Shown here: positions 27,652-38,957 of the stretch, piece after piece
Layout of the letters: each line of letters opens with the position of its first letter
Position numbering within the stretch: the stretch's first letter is position 1
DNA from: Mycobacterium paraseoulense
GTDB lineage: Bacteria > Actinomycetota > Actinomycetes > Mycobacteriales > Mycobacteriaceae
Direction of reading: 5' to 3'
Assembly (NCBI RefSeq): GCF_010731655.1
Contig: NZ_AP022619.1
Span: 2,542,001 to 2,606,000, forward strand
Length of the DNA: 64,000 bases
Notes under the pieces: model-generated
What the model was told of the DNA's origin: nothing
Database searches by the model: none
The model's input: the letters and a program-made list of their open reading frames with translations, nothing else
Position numbers and translations under genes: made by a program

Positions 27652-28492
27652 CCGCGCCGCTCCTGCGCGCGGTGACGAATCTCGGCCGGCCGGCGAGGTC
27701 GCGGCGGCCCTGGACGTCTTCGAAAAGCCCGTTCTTGCAGACCAATTCGACGGTTTCACGCGAGGTGGTGTCGTCGTGTTCGACAGCGAAGATGCCGCCC
27801 GGGCGAAGCCAGCGTCCGGCCAGCCGGACGATGGGGGCGATCACCGCCATCCCGTCCGGCCCGCCGAACACGGCGTGGTGTGGATCGTGTTGAACGACTT
27901 CGGGTTCCACAACGGCAGCATCGGGCACATAGGGCGGGTTGGCCACCACCACGTCGACAGCCCCGTCCAGCTCGGGCAGCAGCGTGGCCTCGGTGACGTC
28001 GGCGTGGACGAACTCGACGCCGGTGCCCGCAGCGTTGCGGCGCGCATACCCCAGGGCCACATCGGAGTCATCGATGCCGATGATTCGCGCGGCCGGGTGC
28101 TTGTGGGCCAGCGCCACCGCCAATGCGCCCGAACCGGTGCACAGGTCGACGACGACGGGCCGGGCAGGGAGGCGCTGTTCGGTGACCCACGCAAAAAGGG
28201 CTTCGGTCTCCGGGCGCGGTATGAAGACGCCGGGGCCGACGTGCAGCGTCAGCGGTCCGAAGGCCGCCGTGCCGGTGAGGTGCTGCAGCGGCACCCGTCG
28301 GGACCGCGCGGCCACGACGTCGCCGTAACGACCCGGGAAGTCGGCGCCGATCGACCGCAGCAAGCCCAGCCGACCCCGCTCGGTGCCGGCCACATGCGCG
28401 GCCAACTCCTCGGCATCCCAACGCGCGGAGTCGATCCCCGCTTCGGCGAGCGTCGCCGCAGCGGAGTCGATCGCGCGCCTCAAGGCACTCAT
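27644..28492 (-). CDS. prmC: Peptide chain release factor N5-glutamine methyltransferase
   Basis: A 282-residue SAM methyltransferase (HemK family) that methylates the Gln of the GGQ motif in release factors. The N-terminal helical domain (1-80) recognises the factor. The Rossmann domain shows [16 protein letters not shown] and the NPPY motif in [12 protein letters not shown]. Its ATG overlaps the prfA stop in an ATGA, so enzyme and substrate are translationally coupled. The open frame continuing into prfA is not used. Confidence 0.94.
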   Translation of the reverse strand: MSALRRAIDSAAATLAEAGIDSARWDAEELAAHVAGTERGRLGLLRSIGADFPGRYGDVVAARSRRVPLQHLTGTAAFGPLTLHVGPGVFIPRPETEALFAWVTEQRLPARPVVVDLCTGSGALAVALAHKHPAARIIGIDDSDVALGYARRNAAGTGVEFVHADVTEATLLPELDGAVDVVVANPPYVPDAAVVEPEVVQHDPHHAVFGGPDGMAVIAPIVRLAGRWLRPGGIFAVEHDDTTSRETVELVCKNGLFEDVQGRRDLAGRPRFVTARRSGADG

Positions 28493-29562
28493 GCCTGTTG
28501 CAGCCGTGCCTGTTTGTCGGCGGCGCCCAACGCGTCGAACATCGAGTCGAGGTCGCCGTCGAGTACCTGATCGAGATTGTGTGCCTTGAAACCGATCCGG
28601 TGATCGGTGATCCGGTTCTCCGGGAAGTTGTAGGTGCGGATCCGCTCGCTGCGGTCCACGGTCCGGATCTGGCTGGCGCGGTCGGCCGACGCGTCGGCCA
28701 GTGCCTGTTCTTCGGCCAGCGCTTGCAGGCGCGCGGCCAGCACCTGTAACGCGCGCGCCTTGTTCTGCAGCTGCGAGCGTTCGTTCTGGCAGGTGACCAC
28801 GATGCCGGTGGGCAGATGCGTGATCCGCACCGCGGAGTCGGTGGTGTTGACCCCCTGCCCGCCCTTGCCGGACGAGCGGTACACGTCGATGCGCAGGTCC
28901 GACTCGTCGATCTGCACCTCGCCCACTTCCTCGGGCTCGGGGTAGACCAGGACGCCGGCCGCCGAAGTGTGCACGCGGCCTTGGGACTCCGTCACCGGCA
29001 CGCGCTGCACCCGGTGCACGCCGCCCTCGAACTTCATCCGGGACCACACCCCGTCGGGCGAGTCGCCCTTGCTGGCGATGGACAGCGTCGCGTCCTTATA
29101 GCCGCCGAGGTCCGACGTGGTTTCGTCGAGGACGGTCACCGTCCAGCCGTGCCGCTCGGCATAGCGGATGTACATCCTGGCCAGGTCGGCCGCGAACAAC
29201 GCCGATTCCTCGCCGCCCTCACCCGATTTGACTTCCAGGACGATGTCGTCGGGGTCGTGCGGGTCGCGTGGGGCGAGCATGTCGGTCAGTTGGGTGTCCA
29301 ATTCGGCGACCCTTGCCTGAAGTTCGGTGACCTCTTCGGCGAACGACTCGTCGTCGGCGGCCAGCTCACGCGCGGTCTCCAAGTCGCCCCGCGCCGACTC
29401 CAACTTGCGGTAGGTGGCGACGATCGGGGCCAGCCGGGCGAACCGCCGGCCGGCCTTGCGCGCCTCGGCGGGATTGGTGTGCAAGTCGGGGTCCGCCAGC
29501 CGTCGCTCGAGCTCGGCGTGTTCGGCCAGCAGCACATCAATCGTCTGGACCGGCTGCGTCAC
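28489..29562 (-). CDS. prfA: Peptide chain release factor 1
   Basis: A 357-residue class I release factor reading UAA and UAG stops. The GGQ motif ([11 protein letters not shown]) enters the peptidyl-transferase centre, and the Gln is the target of the neighbouring PrmC. The start is GTG 29562, placed 6 bases after a GGAGGTG ribosome site; upstream in-frame ATGs run into rpmE and are rejected. It follows rpmE by 103 bp. Confidence 0.95.
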   Translation of the reverse strand: MTQPVQTIDVLLAEHAELERRLADPDLHTNPAEARKAGRRFARLAPIVATYRKLESARGDLETARELAADDESFAEEVTELQARVAELDTQLTDMLAPRDPHDPDDIVLEVKSGEGGEESALFAADLARMYIRYAERHGWTVTVLDETTSDLGGYKDATLSIASKGDSPDGVWSRMKFEGGVHRVQRVPVTESQGRVHTSAAGVLVYPEPEEVGEVQIDESDLRIDVYRSSGKGGQGVNTTDSAVRITHLPTGIVVTCQNERSQLQNKARALQVLAARLQALAEEQALADASADRASQIRTVDRSERIRTYNFPENRITDHRIGFKAHNLDQVLDGDLDSMFDALGAADKQARLQQA

Positions 29563-29665
29563 GTGTTCACCTCCTGTCCCGTTCAGCCCCGCGCTCTCGT
29601 TGCCGCAAACGCAAACCGACGCCCGGCCTGTGCTTACTCGCACAGTTCGGGCGTCGGCAACGCAG

Positions 29666-29902
29666 CTATTTGTCGGTGTTGTCCGTCGCGGCACCTTTGC
29701 GCTTGCCGTAACGCTTCTCGAAGCGGGCCACCCGGCCGCCGCTGTCGAGAATCTTCTGCTTGCCGGTGTAGAACGGGTGGCACTGCGAGCACACCTCGAC
29801 GACGATGTTGCCGCCCGGCTTGGTGCTGCGGGTCTGGAAGGTGTTCCCACACCCGCAATGCACGGTGGTCTCCCCGTAGGCGGGGTGAATGTCAGTTTTC
29901 AT
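29666..29902 (-). CDS. rpmE: 50S ribosomal protein L31
   Basis: A 78-residue protein of the zinc-binding (C+) L31 type, with Cys in HCGCGNTF and [12 protein letters not shown] zinc-free paralogue usually replaces it under zinc limitation. The start ATG 29902 gives [11 protein letters not shown], the family N-terminus; nine upstream residues in the open frame are not conserved. A promoter-like sequence lies just upstream at 29932-29961. It is basic and Lys-rich near the C-terminus. Confidence 0.95.
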   Translation of the reverse strand: MKTDIHPAYGETTVHCGCGNTFQTRSTKPGGNIVVEVCSQCHPFYTGKQKILDSGGRVARFEKRYGKRKGAATDNTDK

Positions 29903-29931
29903 GCTGTCCTCTTCGATCTTGTCGAGCACCG

Positions 29932-29961
29932 ATTATGCCAGGTCAACCATTGCTCTCCCAA
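29932..29961 (-). promoter_or_regulatory. Candidate rpmE promoter
   Basis: Minus strand TTGGGA (29956-29961), 18-base spacer and CATAAT (29932-29937), which would start RNA about 20 bases before rpmE. The boxes are close to the SigA consensus, but no experimental support is available from sequence alone. Confidence 0.4.
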
Positions 29962-29969
29962 AACAATGG
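29947..29969. other. Inverted repeat between rho and rpmE
   Basis: CCATTG, an 11-base loop and CAATGG. It lies in the rho-rpmE gap and overlaps the candidate rpmE promoter. It has no T run, so it is not a classic terminator; it may be an operator or chance. Confidence 0.3.
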
Positions 29970-30043
29970 GGTGCTCCTCGGCATTCCCGGCGCACGTGGT
30001 TTAAGTGTCGCGATGATGCCCCGCGCCGAGGAACTGGGTTCGG

Positions 30044-31870
30044 TCAGTCGTTGTCCATGGACCCCGGTGTGGTCTTGGAGACCTGCACCAGGAACTCGTA
30101 GTTGGTCTTCGTCTTGCGCAACTGCGACATCAGCAGGTCGATGGCCTGGTGGGAATCCAGACCCGACAGCACCCGGCGCAGCTTGTGCACGATGCCGAAC
30201 TCGTCCGGCGACAGCAACAGCTCGTCCTTGCGGGTGCCGGAGGGGTTCACGTCGACCGCCGGGAAGACCCGCCGCTCGGAGATCTTGCGATCCAGCTTCA
30301 GCTCGGCGTTACCAGTGCCCTTGAACTCCTCGAAGATGACGGTGTCACCGGTGGATCCGGTCTCGACCATCGCGGTGGCGATGATCGTCAGCGACCCGCC
30401 TTCCTCGATGTTTCGGGCGGCACCCAGGAACCGCTTCGGCGGGTACAGGGCGGTGGAGTCGACACCACCGGACAGGATTCGGCCCGACGCGGGCGACGCG
30501 TTGTTGTAGGCGCGGCCCAGGCGGGTGATCGAGTCGAGCAGCACCACGACGTCCTTGCCCTGCTCGACCAGGCGCTTGGCCCGTTCGATGGCCAGCTCGG
30601 CGACCGAGGTGTGGTCCGACGGCGGCCGGTCGAACGTGGAGGCGATGACCTCGCCCTTGACCGAGCGCGTCATGTCGGTGACCTCCTCGGGCCGCTCGTC
30701 GACGAGCACGACCATGAGGTGGCATTCCGGGTTGTTTCGGGTGATCGCGTTGGCGATGTCCTGCAGGATCGTCGTCTTACCCGCCTTGGGCGGCGACACG
30801 ATCAGTGCGCGCTGGCCCTTACCGATCGGCATGATCAGGTCGATGACCCGGGTGGTCAACCGGTCGGGTGTGGTTTCCAGGCGAAGCCGCTGATTGGGGT
30901 AGAGCGGCGTCAGCTTGGAAAAATCGGGGCGCTTCTTCGCGTCCTCGACCGGGCCGCCGTTGACGCTGTCCAGGCGGACGAGCGGGTTGAACTTCTGGCG
31001 CTGGTTGGGCTGTTCGCCGTCCTTCGGCACGCGAACCGCACCGGTCACGGCGTCACCGCGGCGCAGGCCGTTCTTGCGCACCATGTTCATCGACACGTAG
31101 ACGTCATGCGGGCCGGCCAGGTAGCCGGAGGTGCGGACGAACGCGTAATTGTCGAGAACGTCAAGGATTCCGGCGACCGGCTGCACGACGTCGTCTTCAC
31201 GCAGCTCGGTGTCGCCGCCCTCGCCGGACCGCTCACCGCGCCGCCTGCGATCGCGGAATCGGCGGCCGCGCCGGCCCTGACGGCCCTCGCCGTCGTCGTC
31301 CTGCTGGTTCGAGCCGCCACGGGATTGCTGCCCGCCCGATCCTTGCTGGTCACCGCTTTGGTCGCTTCCGCCGTCCTGGCCGCGCTCGTCGTTCTCGCGC
31401 TTGCCACCTTGGCGGTTGTCGTCCTCGCGGGTGGTCGCGCCCTCGCGGTTGCGTGGCCGCTCGCCATCCGCATCGTCGCCGGTGCGGGCCGATCCCGGCT
31501 CGCGGGAGGCGCTGCGCCGTTCGCGGCGGGGGGCCTCGGTCGTCGAACCGTTCTGGTGGTCCTGGGCGGGCGGTGCGTCAGCGCCGGCGGCGTCGGACTT
31601 GCCGCTGTCCTCGGGGGCGGCAGGGGCCGATGTCCCGTTGGACTGTCCCCTGATTTCCTTTATGGCGGCGATGAGTTCGTTCTTGCGCATGCCCGACGTT
31701 CCCTTGACGCCGACCTGGTTAGCCAGCGCGCGCAGTTCGGGAAGCACCATGGTCGACAGTGAGCCAACCGGGGCATCGGTTTTGACGTCGGATGTGTCTG
31801 GGGTCACGGCGTTCGGCGCGTCATTGCTGTCGGCGCTCGCGTCAGCCGTGAACAGGTCCGTATCGGTCAC
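30044..31870 (-). CDS. rho: Transcription termination factor Rho
   Basis: A 608-residue RNA-dependent hexameric ATPase that ends transcription. The start is GTG 31870 with AAGGAAC ribosome site. A Rho_N-type helical domain (about 35-75) is followed by an inserted disordered region of about 145 residues (77-222). This insert is rich in Asp, Gly, Gln, Asn and Arg and ends in a strongly basic patch. The cold-shock-like RNA domain (about 228-285) and the ATPase core come next, with P-loop SPPKAGKTT at 359-367. E. coli Rho is about 419 residues, so the insert explains the extra length. Such inserts are typical of high-GC Actinobacteria and add RNA-binding capacity. Confidence 0.96.
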   Translation of the reverse strand: MTDTDLFTADASADSNDAPNAVTPDTSDVKTDAPVGSLSTMVLPELRALANQVGVKGTSGMRKNELIAAIKEIRGQSNGTSAPAAPEDSGKSDAAGADAPPAQDHQNGSTTEAPRRERRSASREPGSARTGDDADGERPRNREGATTREDDNRQGGKRENDERGQDGGSDQSGDQQGSGGQQSRGGSNQQDDDGEGRQGRRGRRFRDRRRRGERSGEGGDTELREDDVVQPVAGILDVLDNYAFVRTSGYLAGPHDVYVSMNMVRKNGLRRGDAVTGAVRVPKDGEQPNQRQKFNPLVRLDSVNGGPVEDAKKRPDFSKLTPLYPNQRLRLETTPDRLTTRVIDLIMPIGKGQRALIVSPPKAGKTTILQDIANAITRNNPECHLMVVLVDERPEEVTDMTRSVKGEVIASTFDRPPSDHTSVAELAIERAKRLVEQGKDVVVLLDSITRLGRAYNNASPASGRILSGGVDSTALYPPKRFLGAARNIEEGGSLTIIATAMVETGSTGDTVIFEEFKGTGNAELKLDRKISERRVFPAVDVNPSGTRKDELLLSPDEFGIVHKLRRVLSGLDSHQAIDLLMSQLRKTKTNYEFLVQVSKTTPGSMDND

Positions 31871-32138
31871 GGAGTTCCTTTCTTCCCCCGCTGATCAGGT
31901 CATTCGGGGGGTTCGTTGCATTCAGCCAAATTTGCCGAGTGCACCCAATCATCGACTCTGCAACGGTGATCGCCTCAGTCGGCGGAGTAGGCGGCGAACC
32001 TCGTTCACGAGAAGAATTGGTGTTGTCCTAGCGGCAAGGCAGTATTTATGCAGATGCAGATGCTGCGATTGCTGGACGGGTCCGAGGATAGCCCGCATCC
32101 TTGTCGGAAGCAAGCAAACCCTCCGGCCACGCTGTGGA
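31871..32138 (-). other. Intergenic region thrB-rho
   Basis: This stretch of 268 bases is non-coding. It holds the candidate rho promoter near the thrB end and otherwise an untranslated leader with no obvious strong hairpin or T run. A CAGATGCAGATGC direct repeat (32051-32063) is the only short repetition seen. Confidence 0.6.
32085..32113 (-). promoter_or_regulatory. Candidate rho promoter
   Basis: Minus strand TTGCTT (32108-32113), 17-base spacer and TATCCT (32085-32090). RNA would begin about 205 bases before the rho GTG. A long leader would fit autoregulation of rho by premature termination, but that is inference. Confidence 0.45.
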
Positions 32139-33101
<963 letters not shown>

Positions 33102-34184
33102 TCAGGCGAGTCCCAGCTTCTCGACGACGAGCACCGGGTCCACCGGCAGCGGGGACACGGCCGGCATGTCCCGCAGCGCGGTGTCGGGATCCTTGAGGCC
33201 ATTGCCGGTGACCGTGCACACCACCGTCGACCCGCGCGCCACCCAACCGTCGTCGACCGCCTTGAGCAGGCCCGCGATGCTGGCCGCCGACGCGGGCTCG
33301 ACGAAGACGCCTTCGCTCTCGGCCACCAGGTGGTAGGCGGCCAGGATCTCTTCGTCGGTGGCGGCGAGGAAACGCCCGTTCGACTGCTGCTGCGCGTTGA
33401 CGGCGGCCGCCCACGACGCGGGGGCACCGATGCGGATGGCGGTCGCGATCGTTTCGGGATGGCTGACCGGGGCGCCGTGCACCAATGGTGCGGCGCCGGC
33501 GGCCTGAGTGCCCAGCATGCGGGGCAGCTTGTCGATTACGCCGTCGTGGTGGTACTCGGTGTAGCCCTTCCAGTACGCGGTGATGTTGCCCGCGTTGCCG
33601 ACCGGGAGGGCGTGCACGTCCGGCGCGGTGCCCAGCGCGTCGACGATCTCGAACGCCGCCGTTTTCTGGCCCTCGATGCGCACCGGGTTCACGGAGTTGA
33701 CCAGCGCGATCGTCGGGAAGTCGGCGGCCATCTTGCGGGCCAGTTCCAGGCAGTCGTCGAAGTTGCCGTCGATCTGGATGATCTTGGCGCCGTGCATGAC
33801 GGCCTGCGCCAACTTGCCCATCGCGATCTTGCCCTGCGGGATGAGCACCGCGCAGGTGATGCCGGCGCGAGCCGCGTACGCGGCCGCCGACGCCGAGGTA
33901 TTGCCCGTCGAGGCGCACAGGACGGCCTGCTGGCCGCGCGCCAGTGCGTCGGTGACCGCCATGGTCATGCCCCGGTCCTTGAACGAGCCCGTGGGGTTGA
34001 GGCCCTCGACCTTGAGATGGACCGTGCAGCCGGTCTTTTCCGAGAGGCGCGTGGCTGCGATCAGCGGGGTGCCGCCCTCGAGCAGGGTGACCGGGGTCCA
34101 GTCGTCGCCCACCGGCAGCCGGTCGCGGTAGGCGGCGATCAATCCTGGCCACGGCTGGTGCACGGCGGTATGCGGAACGCTCAT
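33102..34184 (-). CDS. thrC: Threonine synthase
   Basis: A 360-residue PLP enzyme (fold type II) that converts O-phosphohomoserine to threonine. The PLP Lys is in [11 protein letters not shown], the phosphate-binding loop is [12 protein letters not shown], and [12 protein letters not shown] is the substrate-side loop. The ATG overlaps the hom stop in an ATGA, so the two are coupled. It is of the short actinobacterial class. Confidence 0.96.
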   Translation of the reverse strand: MSVPHTAVHQPWPGLIAAYRDRLPVGDDWTPVTLLEGGTPLIAATRLSEKTGCTVHLKVEGLNPTGSFKDRGMTMAVTDALARGQQAVLCASTGNTSASAAAYAARAGITCAVLIPQGKIAMGKLAQAVMHGAKIIQIDGNFDDCLELARKMAADFPTIALVNSVNPVRIEGQKTAAFEIVDALGTAPDVHALPVGNAGNITAYWKGYTEYHHDGVIDKLPRMLGTQAAGAAPLVHGAPVSHPETIATAIRIGAPASWAAAVNAQQQSNGRFLAATDEEILAAYHLVAESEGVFVEPASAASIAGLLKAVDDGWVARGSTVVCTVTGNGLKDPDTALRDMPAVSPLPVDPVLVVEKLGLA

Positions 34185-35506
34185 GAGCCGGTCTCTTCCA
34201 GTCGCAGCACACTGGTGACGCCCTGCACGACATCCAAATCCGCCAGGGCATCGACGGTTTCGGACAGCGCGGCGTCGGTTGCGCTGTGGGTGACCACCAC
34301 GACGCGGGCCCCCACCCGTCGCCCGCCTTCGTCAACCACGCCCTCCTGGCGGACCTCGGCGATGCTCACCTCGCGCTTGGCGAACTCGGCCGCCACCGTG
34401 GACAACACGCCGGGCTTGTCGGCGACGTTCATGCTGACGTAGTAGCGGGTGGCGATGAAACCCATTGGGGCGATGGGAAGCTGGGCGTACTTGGATTCCT
34501 TCGGCCCGCGGCTGCCCAGCACCCGGTTGCGGGCGGCCATCACCAGGTCGCCGGTCACCGCGGAGGCGGTGGGCGCGCCCCCGGCGCCCTGGCCGTAGAA
34601 CATCAGCCGGCCGGCGGCCTTGGCCTCGACCACGACCGCGTTGAACGCCCCGTTGACCGTGGCCAGCGGGTGCGACAGCGGCACCAGGGCCGGGTAGACG
34701 CGCGCCGAGACCCGTTCCTGCCCATCGTCGCCCGTGATGCGTTCGCAGATGGACAGCAGCTTGATGGTGCAGCCCAGCGCCCGCGCGGAGGCGAAGTCGG
34801 CGGGCGTGATCTTGGTGATGCCCTCGCGATAGACGTCGTCGGCGGTCACCCGGGTGTGGAAGGCGATCGATGCCAGGATCGCCGCCTTGGCCGCGGCGTC
34901 GTAGCCTTCGACGTCGGCGGTGGGATCGGCCTCGGCGTAGCCCAGCGCGCTCGCCTCGGCCAGGGCGGTCTGGTAGTCGGCGCCGGTGCTGTCCATCGCG
35001 GACAGGATGTAGTTGGTGGTGCCGTTGACGATGCCGGCGACCCGCAGCACCGTGTCGCCCGCCAGGGATTGGGTGAGCGGGCGGATGACCGGGATGGCAC
35101 CGGCCACCGCCGCCTCGAAATACAGGTCGACGTGGGCATTTTCGGCTGCCTGCGCCAACTCACCGGTGGAGGTCGCCAGGAGCGCCTTGTTCGCCGTGAC
35201 GACGGATTTGCCGTGCTCGAGCGCGCGCAGGATGGCCTTACGGGCCGGTTCCACCGGCCCCATCAACTCCAAGACGATGTCTACGTCTTCGCGGGAGACG
35301 AGTTCCTCGATGTTGTCGGTGAGCAGCTCGAGCGGAACGCCGCGGTCGGCGGCGACCCGCCGCACTCCGACGCCGCGCAACACCAAAGGCGCGCCGATAC
35401 GGGCCGCGAGGTCGTCGGCGCTGTCCTCGATGATTCGGACGACTTCGCTTCCGACGTTGCCGAACCCGAGTACCGCTACGCCGACCGGCTTTTCGTCACG
35501 GGGCAC
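34181..35506 (-). CDS. hom: Homoserine dehydrogenase
   Basis: A 441-residue enzyme reducing aspartate semialdehyde to homoserine. It has an N-terminal Rossmann domain ([14 protein letters not shown]), a catalytic domain with [11 protein letters not shown] and a C-terminal ACT domain from about residue 355. The ACT domain gives feedback inhibition by threonine in relatives. The gene is named thrA in M. tuberculosis but lacks the aspartokinase part of E. coli ThrA. It is 3 bases from the lysA stop. Confidence 0.96.
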   Translation of the reverse strand: MPRDEKPVGVAVLGFGNVGSEVVRIIEDSADDLAARIGAPLVLRGVGVRRVAADRGVPLELLTDNIEELVSREDVDIVLELMGPVEPARKAILRALEHGKSVVTANKALLATSTGELAQAAENAHVDLYFEAAVAGAIPVIRPLTQSLAGDTVLRVAGIVNGTTNYILSAMDSTGADYQTALAEASALGYAEADPTADVEGYDAAAKAAILASIAFHTRVTADDVYREGITKITPADFASARALGCTIKLLSICERITGDDGQERVSARVYPALVPLSHPLATVNGAFNAVVVEAKAAGRLMFYGQGAGGAPTASAVTGDLVMAARNRVLGSRGPKESKYAQLPIAPMGFIATRYYVSMNVADKPGVLSTVAAEFAKREVSIAEVRQEGVVDEGGRRVGARVVVVTHSATDAALSETVDALADLDVVQGVTSVLRLEETGS

Positions 35507-35509
35507 CGT

Positions 35510-36928
35510 TCACCTCACTTCCAGACTCAGTAGATCGTCAACCGTCTCGCGGCGCAGGATCAGGCGGGACCGCCCGGCACGCACCGCCACCACGGCCGGC
35601 CGGCAGATCATGTTGTACCGGCTCGACAGCGAATAGCAGTAGGCGCCGGTCGCCGCGATCCCGAGCAGGTCACCGGGCCCCAGGTCGTCGGGCACCCACG
35701 CGTCACGCACCACGATGTCACCGCTCTCGCAGTGCTTTCCGACGATCCGGGCCAGCGTCGCCGGCGCGTCGCTGGACCGCGAGACCAGCCGGGCGTCGTA
35801 CTGCGCGTCATAGAGCGCGGTGCGGATGTTGTCGCTCATGCCGCCGTCCACGCTGACATAGCGGCGCTGCGCGGTGCTGCTCACGTCGACGTCCTTGACG
35901 GTGCCCACCTCGTACAGCGTGATGGTCCCCGGCCCGGCGATGGCGCGCCCGGGCTCGACCACCAGCCTCGGGGTGGGCAGCCCGACCGCCGCCGACTCGT
36001 TTCCGACGATAGCCGTCAGCTTGGCCGCCAGCTCAGAGACCGGCGGTGGGTCGTCGGTCCCCACGTACGAAATTCCGAGTCCGCCACCGAGATCCACGGT
36101 GACGATCTGACGCGTCTTGTCGACGCCGAATTCGTCGACGATCTGGTGCAGCAGCCCGATGACGCGGTGCGCGGCGACCTCGAACCCGTCGACGTCGAAG
36201 ATCTGGGAACCGATGTGGCTGTGCAGCCCCACCAGGCGCAGGTGATCGGTGGCGAACACCCGGCGCACCGCGGCCATCGCCGCTCCGCTGGACACCGACA
36301 GACCGAACTTCTGGTCCTCGTGTGCGGTCGAGATGAACTCGTGCGTGTGCGCCTCGACCCCGACCGTGAGACGGACGTAGACGTCCTGAACGATGCCGGC
36401 GTCGGCCGCGATCGTGTCGAGGCGCTCGATTTCGATCATCGAGTCCACGACGATGCGGCCCACACCGGCTTTGACCGCCGCGGTCAGTTCCGCGGCCGAC
36501 TTGTTGTTGCCGTGGAAGGTGATCCGCTCCGGCGGGAAGTCGGCGTGCAGCGCGACGGCGAGCTCACCGCCGGTGGACACGTCCAGCGAGAGACCCTCCT
36601 CGTCGACCCAGCGGGCGATCTCGCTGCACAGGAACGCCTTGGCCGCGTAGCAGACGTTGTGTCCGCCGCCGAATGCCTTCGCGAGTTCGCGGCAGCGGGA
36701 GCGGAAGTCGTCCTCGTCGACGACGAACAGCGGTGTGCCGTACTCCCGGGCGAGCTCCGTCACCGGGATTCCGGCGAGGCTGACCACACCGGCGTCGTCG
36801 CGATCGATGTTGCGGGGCCAGACATTCGGCGCGAGCCGCAGCAGCTCGTCGGGAGATTGCGGTCGCGGCGGGCTGTCGGGGTGCCGGGTTTCTTCGGCGT
36901 GCCGGGGACCGGCCGGGTGCACGTTCAC
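35510..36928 (-). CDS. lysA: Diaminopimelate decarboxylase
   Basis: A 472-residue PLP barrel enzyme that decarboxylates meso-diaminopimelate to lysine. The PLP Lys lies in [11 protein letters not shown], with HSHIGSQI, the Gly-rich [10 protein letters not shown] and [10 protein letters not shown] binding the cofactor, and a catalytic Cys in GKHCESGD. I chose GTG 36928, which overlaps the argS TGA; this gives an N-terminal extension of about 25 residues compared with the H37Rv annotation. The longer open frame lies inside argS. It competes with peptidoglycan synthesis for diaminopimelate. Confidence 0.93.
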   Translation of the reverse strand: MNVHPAGPRHAEETRHPDSPPRPQSPDELLRLAPNVWPRNIDRDDAGVVSLAGIPVTELAREYGTPLFVVDEDDFRSRCRELAKAFGGGHNVCYAAKAFLCSEIARWVDEEGLSLDVSTGGELAVALHADFPPERITFHGNNKSAAELTAAVKAGVGRIVVDSMIEIERLDTIAADAGIVQDVYVRLTVGVEAHTHEFISTAHEDQKFGLSVSSGAAMAAVRRVFATDHLRLVGLHSHIGSQIFDVDGFEVAAHRVIGLLHQIVDEFGVDKTRQIVTVDLGGGLGISYVGTDDPPPVSELAAKLTAIVGNESAAVGLPTPRLVVEPGRAIAGPGTITLYEVGTVKDVDVSSTAQRRYVSVDGGMSDNIRTALYDAQYDARLVSRSSDAPATLARIVGKHCESGDIVVRDAWVPDDLGPGDLLGIAATGAYCYSLSSRYNMICRPAVVAVRAGRSRLILRRETVDDLLSLEVR

Positions 36929-38577
36929 ATTCGCTCCGGAGCGGTGACACCGAGGATCGTCAGCCCATTGGCGATGACCTGGCGGGTCGCCTGGCACAGC
37001 GCCAGGCGCGCGGTGTGCAGGTCGGTGGGCTGTTCATCGCCCTGGGGCAGCACCCGGCACGAATCGTAGAACCGGTGGTAGTCACCGGCCAGGTCTTCCA
37101 GGTAGCGGCATACCCGGTGCGGTTCGCGCAGGGCGGCAGCCGTTTTCAGCACGCGGGGGAATTCACCGATGCTGCGCAGCAGCGTCCCCTCCTTGTCGTG
37201 GGTGAGCAGCTCGAGGTGCCCCGTGTCGGGGACCAGGCCCAGTTCCGCGGCGTTGCGGGCCAGCGCCGACAGCCGGGCGTGCGCGTATTGCACGTAGTAG
37301 ACCGGGTTTTCATTCGACGCCGAGGACCACAGCGCCAGGTCGATGTCGATCGGGGTGTCGACCGAGGAGCGGATCAGGCTGTAGCGCGCCGCGTCGACGC
37401 CGATCGCCTCGACCAGGTCATCGAGCGTGATCACGGTCCCGGCCCGCTTGCTCATCCGGACCGGTGCCCCGTCGCGGACCAGGTTGACCATCTGCCCGAT
37501 CAGCACCTCGACCCTCGCCGGGTCGTCGCCGAAGGCGGCGGCCACCGCCTTGAGCCGCGCGATATACCCGTGGTGGTCGGCGCCGAGCATGTAGATGCAC
37601 AGGTCGAAGCCGCGCTGCCGCTTGTCCAGGTAGTAGGCGATGTCACCGGCGATGTAGGCCGGCTTGCCGTCGCTCTTGATCACGACGCGGTCTTTGTCGT
37701 CACCAAAGGCACTGGTGCGCAACCAGGTTGCGCCGTCCTTCTTGTAGATGTTGCCGGTGTCGCGCAGCCGGGCGATGGCCTGGTCGACTCGGCCACTGGT
37801 GTGCATCGAGTCTTCGTGGGTGTAGACGTCGAAGTCGGTGCCGAACTCGTGCAAGGACTCCTTGATGTGGGTGAACATCAGGTCGACACCGATTTCGCGG
37901 AACGTCTCATGCATCTCGGCGCCGGGCAGGCTCAGCGCGTCGGGCGCCTTGGCCAGCACCTGCGCGGCGATGTCGTTGATGTAGGCACCGGCGTAGCCGT
38001 CCTCGGGCGTCGGTTCACCCTTGGCGGCGGCGATCAGCGAGCTGGCGAAGCGGTCGATCTGGGCGCCGTGGTCGTTGAAGTAGTACTCGCGCAGGACGTC
38101 GGCGCCCTGGGTGGTCAGCAGCCGGCCGAGCGCGTCGCCGACGGCGGCCCAGCGGGTGCCGCCGATGTGGATCGGTCCGGTGGGGTTGGCCGAGACGAAT
38201 TCCAGGTTGATCTTGTGGCCGCCCAGCGCGTCGGAGTGACCGAAGCCGTCGCCGGCGTCGATGACGGCGTTGACGATCTTGGCCTGCGCCGACGCCTCAA
38301 GGCGCAGGTTGATGAAGCCGGGACCGGCCACCTCCGCCGAGGCGACGCCGTCGGCCCGCGACAGGGCCTCGGCCAGCCAGCCGGCCAGCTCCCGGGGGTT
38401 GGCGCCGACCTTCTTGCCCAGCTGCAGCGCCAGATTGCTGGCGTAGTCGCCGTGCTCGGGGTTGCGGGGCCGCTCCACGGTGACCGTCGCCGGTAAGGCG
38501 GCAGCATCCAGCCCGCGCTCGGCCAGCACCGCGGAGGCGGTGGTCCTGAGCAGCTCGGCGAGGTCAGCGGGCGTCAC
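36925..38577 (-). CDS. argS: Arginyl-tRNA synthetase
   Basis: A 550-residue class I synthetase starting at GTG 38577. The HIGH motif appears as [11 protein letters not shown] and the KMSKS-equivalent as MSKRAGTVI; the C-terminal DALR anticodon-binding domain is present. It is the first gene of the argS-lysA-hom-thrC-thrB series. The head of the gene faces a tRNA-Arg gene 116 bp away, on the opposite strand, so an Arg synthetase and an Arg tRNA are divergently placed. Confidence 0.96.
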   Translation of the reverse strand: MTPADLAELLRTTASAVLAERGLDAAALPATVTVERPRNPEHGDYASNLALQLGKKVGANPRELAGWLAEALSRADGVASAEVAGPGFINLRLEASAQAKIVNAVIDAGDGFGHSDALGGHKINLEFVSANPTGPIHIGGTRWAAVGDALGRLLTTQGADVLREYYFNDHGAQIDRFASSLIAAAKGEPTPEDGYAGAYINDIAAQVLAKAPDALSLPGAEMHETFREIGVDLMFTHIKESLHEFGTDFDVYTHEDSMHTSGRVDQAIARLRDTGNIYKKDGATWLRTSAFGDDKDRVVIKSDGKPAYIAGDIAYYLDKRQRGFDLCIYMLGADHHGYIARLKAVAAAFGDDPARVEVLIGQMVNLVRDGAPVRMSKRAGTVITLDDLVEAIGVDAARYSLIRSSVDTPIDIDLALWSSASNENPVYYVQYAHARLSALARNAAELGLVPDTGHLELLTHDKEGTLLRSIGEFPRVLKTAAALREPHRVCRYLEDLAGDYHRFYDSCRVLPQGDEQPTDLHTARLALCQATRQVIANGLTILGVTAPERM

Positions 38578-38692
38578 GAGCGTCCATCCTATTGGCTGAG
38601 GTGCCCGCGCCCCGAATCCATTGCGGTGACGAAGCGGACACCGACATGCGCTAGTCTGGCGGGGCCCAATGGCGCAACGCCAATGCCGTAGC

Positions 38693-38765
38693 GCCCCCGT
38701 AGCTCAGGGGATAGAGCGTCTGCCTCCGGAGCAGAAGGCCGCAGGTTCGAATCCTGCCGGGGGCA
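38693..38765 (+). tRNA. tRNA-Arg (anticodon CCG)
   Basis: A 73-base cloverleaf: acceptor arms GCCCCCG (38693-38699) and CGGGGGC (38758-38764) pair fully, the anticodon stem TCTGC/GCAGA encloses the loop CTCCGGA, and the T arm GGTTCGAATCC is canonical. The anticodon CCG reads CGG. The CCA end is not encoded. The last 14 bases plus one base downstream are repeated 3,180 bases on (41932-41946), which suggests that an element has inserted at this tRNA. A TAGTCT box at 38652-38657 is a candidate -10. Confidence 0.97.
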
Positions 38766-38766
38766 C
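38752..38766 (+). repeat. Putative att-type repeat, left copy at tRNA-Arg 3' end
   Basis: TCCTGCCGGGGGCAC, exact with 41932-41946. Similarity continues on the right (TTCTTGCAGGT here against TTCTCGCAGGT there, one base offset) and a GCAG is shared on the left at equal distance. Confidence 0.6.
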
Positions 38767-38957
38767 TCATGTTTCTTGCAGGTCAGACTGTGTTTCCGTT
38801 AGTCAGCTCGGCTGATGAAAACGCCATTTCGGGCCGCAGTGCCACGAGGATGTCGCAACTGTTCCCAAAGTCTTCCGGCCAGCAAAAGCGCATCGTCCTC
38901 ACCTTGCCTGGAGTCGCCATCAGGCACGCTGAATCGTTCACCGCGCATTAACCGGAC
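38767..38957. other. Low-GC intergenic segment after tRNA-Arg
   Basis: About 190 bases with visibly lower GC than the surroundings. A 60-codon open frame on the plus strand (38769-38951) has no recognisable product or ribosome site and is not annotated. The segment fits the boundary of inserted DNA. Confidence 0.5.

Noticed and set aside
37015..38496. Plus-strand open frame of 493 codons opposite argS
   Set aside because: Antisense shadow of argS; repeated Val/Gly/Arg composition typical of high-GC complement frames.
38769..38951. 60-codon open frame after tRNA-Arg
   Set aside because: No ribosome site, no relative recognised; the segment is low-GC intergenic DNA.
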